From NCBI GenBank assembly GCA_900754855.1, contig CAAEEI010000110.1:1-14928 (forward strand): 14,928 nucleotides of DNA. The letters are read 5' to 3'. Positions 13,269 to 14,928 of the stretch are shown in pieces (the first letter of the stretch is position 1; every line of letters starts with the position of its first letter). The stretch comes from Lachnospiraceae bacterium (GTDB lineage: Bacteria > Bacillota > Clostridia > Lachnospirales > Lachnospiraceae). The position numbers and the translations under genes were made by a program. The notes beneath the pieces were generated by a model. It was not told the DNA's origin. It searched no databases and was given only the letters and a program-made list of their open reading frames with translations.

Positions 13269-14675
13269 TTATTTCTCCAGCTTGTCAAAATATTTTCTGG
13301 TTTCGGAAACAATCACGCCGCTGAGCGCCAGCAGAGCGATCAGGTTTGGAATGGCCATCAGACCGTTGAAAATATCTGCGATGGTCCATACGGCAGACAG
13401 GGTCATATAAGGGCCGATAAATACACAGGCAATATAGATCCAGCGGAAGATCTTCACGGCTCTGGCATTATTATGGGTCAGATAATCCAGACAGCGTTCG
13501 CTGTAATAATCCCATCCGAGAATGGTGGTGAAGGCAAAGAAAACCAGACAGAGCATCAGAATACAGGAAGAAATCTGTGCCGGAAAGGGCAGTCCAACCT
13601 GAAAGGCTCTGGTCGTTACGGCCACACCGTCCAGGCCCACGTTCCATGAGCCGGTGATGATGATGGATAATCCGGTCATAGTACAGATGATGATGGTGTC
13701 GATGACTGTGCCAAGCATGGAAATAAGCCCCTGTTTTACCGGTTCACTGGACTGGGCAGCGGCAGCGGCAATTGGCGCGCTACCAAGACCGGCTTCATTG
13801 GAAAAAATACCACGGGCAATACCTTTTTGCATGGCCACGATCATGGCGCCAAGAGCGCCGCCGGCTACGGCTCTGAGTCCGAATGCGCCTTCGAGGATTT
13901 CCATCACTGCTCCCGGAATCGCTTTATAATTCAAAATGAGAATCAGCAGAGCACAAAAAACATAAGCTACCGCCATAAAAGGTACGACAACCTGAGAAAC
14001 GGAAGAAATACGTTTAAGACCGCCGATGACGACGAAAGCAACTACCAGAGTCAGCAGGATGCCGGCAATTACCACAGACCAGGAATATGTTCTGCCCAGA
14101 ATGACAACAGTATGCAGATTGTTTGGATCGAAAAAGTTGTTAACGGCGCTGGTAATTCCGTTGATCTGTGTAAACGTTCCGATACCCATAAGACCAACGC
14201 AGAGACCGAAAAAAGCAAAGATTTTTCCAAGCCACCGCCATTGTTTTCCCATACCATTTTCAATGTAGTAAAAAGGGCCGCCGACAACATGGCCGTCTTC
14301 GGCTACGGTACGATATTTGATGGCCAGAAGACCTTCCGCGTATTTGGTGGCTGTTCCCACAACCGCTGCCATGACCATCCAGAACAGAGCGCCTGGACCA
14401 CCGGCAACGATGGCCGTGGCGACACCAACGATATTTCCGGTACCGATGGTGGCAGACAGCGCAGTACAAAGGGCGGCAAAACTGGAAATGTCTCCGGTAT
14501 GTCCGTCGCTCTCGTTAGAAAGCATATACTTCACCGCCAGGGGAAGCTTTTTTAATTGTAAACCTTTTAAACGGATTGTTAAATAGATACCTGTGGCGAG
14601 AATCATGACGATCAGCGGGATGCCCCATACTGCATTGTCCACCGCCGTGAGAATTTTGTTGATCGTGTTCAACAT
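13269..14675 (-). CDS. Sodium:alanine/glycine symporter, AGCS family (AlsT/DagA-like)
   Basis: AGCS proteins import alanine or glycine with Na+. The 468-residue protein is strongly hydrophobic throughout, with about ten or eleven membrane helices. The family landmarks include SSFAALCTALSATIGTGNIV (64-83), GGPGALFWMVMAAVVGT (92-108), VVGGPFYYIENGMG (130-143) and GIFSNEAGLGSAPIAAAAAQ in the second half. Length is normal and the frame is intact. I place the start at 14675, with AAGGAAG about 9 bases upstream; the in-frame ATG at 14696 lacks a site and would put that site inside the coding region. A glycine riboswitch and an intrinsic terminator precede the gene, so glycine is the likely signal and probably a substrate. 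No clear terminator lies between this gene and htpG. Confidence 0.93.
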   Translation of the reverse strand: MLNTINKILTAVDNAVWGIPLIVMILATGIYLTIRLKGLQLKKLPLAVKYMLSNESDGHTGDISSFAALCTALSATIGTGNIVGVATAIVAGGPGALFWMVMAAVVGTATKYAEGLLAIKYRTVAEDGHVVGGPFYYIENGMGKQWRWLGKIFAFFGLCVGLMGIGTFTQINGITSAVNNFFDPNNLHTVVILGRTYSWSVVIAGILLTLVVAFVVIGGLKRISSVSQVVVPFMAVAYVFCALLILILNYKAIPGAVMEILEGAFGLRAVAGGALGAMIVAMQKGIARGIFSNEAGLGSAPIAAAAAQSSEPVKQGLISMLGTVIDTIIICTMTGLSIIITGSWNVGLDGVAVTTRAFQVGLPFPAQISSCILMLCLVFFAFTTILGWDYYSERCLDYLTHNNARAVKIFRWIYIACVFIGPYMTLSAVWTIADIFNGLMAIPNLIALLALSGVIVSETRKYFDKLEK

Positions 14676-14775
14676 TGTTTCATACTTCCTTTCCATAAGC
14701 AGAGTAAATTAATTGAACGCTTATTCAGCAAAATTGGGGAGAAATAAAAGATACATCCGATAAGTACATGGACAT

Positions 14776-14807
14776 AAAAAAAGAGCCAGATCGACATCCA
14801 GCCCTCC
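14776..14807 (-). terminator. Riboswitch expression-platform terminator before the AGCS gene
   Basis: On the - strand GGGCTGGAT (14804-14796), a GTCG loop and ATCTGGCTC (14791-14783) pair over 9 positions with three G-U wobbles. Seven T follow (14782-14776). It lies about 100 bases before the start codon and just after the glycine aptamer, so it is the likely regulated step. Confidence 0.75.
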
Positions 14808-14829
14808 AAAGAAAAACATGCATTTACGT

Positions 14830-14896
14830 GTTCTGTCCTTTTGCCTGAGAGATAAACAAAAAAATTTGTCGTACACCTTCGGCGCTTTCTCCTGTT
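14830..14896 (-). ncRNA. Glycine riboswitch aptamer
   Basis: The - strand carries the conserved core of the gcvT-type glycine riboswitch: AGGAGA, then GCGCCGAAGG, a variable stem (ACAAA paired to TTTGT), then TCTCTCAGGCAAAAGGACAG. GGAGA pairs with TCTCT, and CGCC pairs with GGTG around GAA. One complete aptamer is visible. The 32 bases left before the window edge show no second copy of the CAGGCAAAAGGACAG core, but a tandem partner beyond the edge cannot be excluded. Confidence 0.92.
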
Positions 14897-14928
14897 AAAA
14901 AGGGGTCTCATTGAAAGAGGGATCCCTG

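Noticed and set aside
14669..14911. 80-codon minus-strand ORF upstream of the AGCS gene
   Set aside because: It runs through the glycine riboswitch and its terminator, so its sequence is explained by conserved RNA structure and not by protein coding.

Overview
The window looks like chromosomal DNA from an anaerobic low-to-mid-GC Firmicute, most likely class Clostridia and perhaps Lachnospiraceae. This is inferred from strong GGAGG-type ribosome binding sites, an HrcA/CIRCE operator, a glycine riboswitch in front of an AGCS symporter, an LCP protein paired with a polyprenyl glycosylphosphotransferase, and the style of the proteins. No rRNA, tRNA, CRISPR array, transposase or phage gene is visible. 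I worked by reading alone, without homology searches.

Layout. 1-1091 (+): a Lon-type AAA+ module that stops exactly where the Lon protease domain should begin; its 5' end may lie outside the window. 1250-2128 (-): a PHP-domain phosphoesterase starting at TTG. 2461-5991 (+): a 1176-residue, extremely Glu-rich protein whose last ~290 residues resemble the DnaB helicase core but with a ruined P-loop. 6131-8773 (-): a two-gene cell-envelope operon, a polyprenyl-phosphate sugar phosphotransferase followed by a LytR-CpsA-Psr ligase. 9166-10824 (+): a membrane-anchored HtrA/DegP-like serine protease, divergent from the envelope operon across a 392-bp repeat-containing intergenic region. 11007-12983 (-): HtpG (Hsp90) with an acidic linker, under a perfect CIRCE element. 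13269-14675 (-): a sodium:alanine/glycine symporter preceded by a terminator and a glycine riboswitch.

Genes alternate in direction, and all three convergent junctions carry long bidirectional hairpin terminators of one design: an outer 10-15 bp stem enclosing a second hairpin. Two of these junctions hold two terminators in tandem. HtrA and HtpG give the window an envelope and protein-quality theme. The envelope operon makes and probably attaches a surface glycopolymer.

The most unusual part is 1-5991, where two proteins descended from well-known ATPases (Lon and DnaB) have both lost defining features: Lon its protease domain and Walker B aspartate, DnaB its P-loop glycine and threonine. The DnaB-like core is attached to an ~860-residue acidic, probably disordered region with internal short repeats. 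I do not recognise either as a described system.
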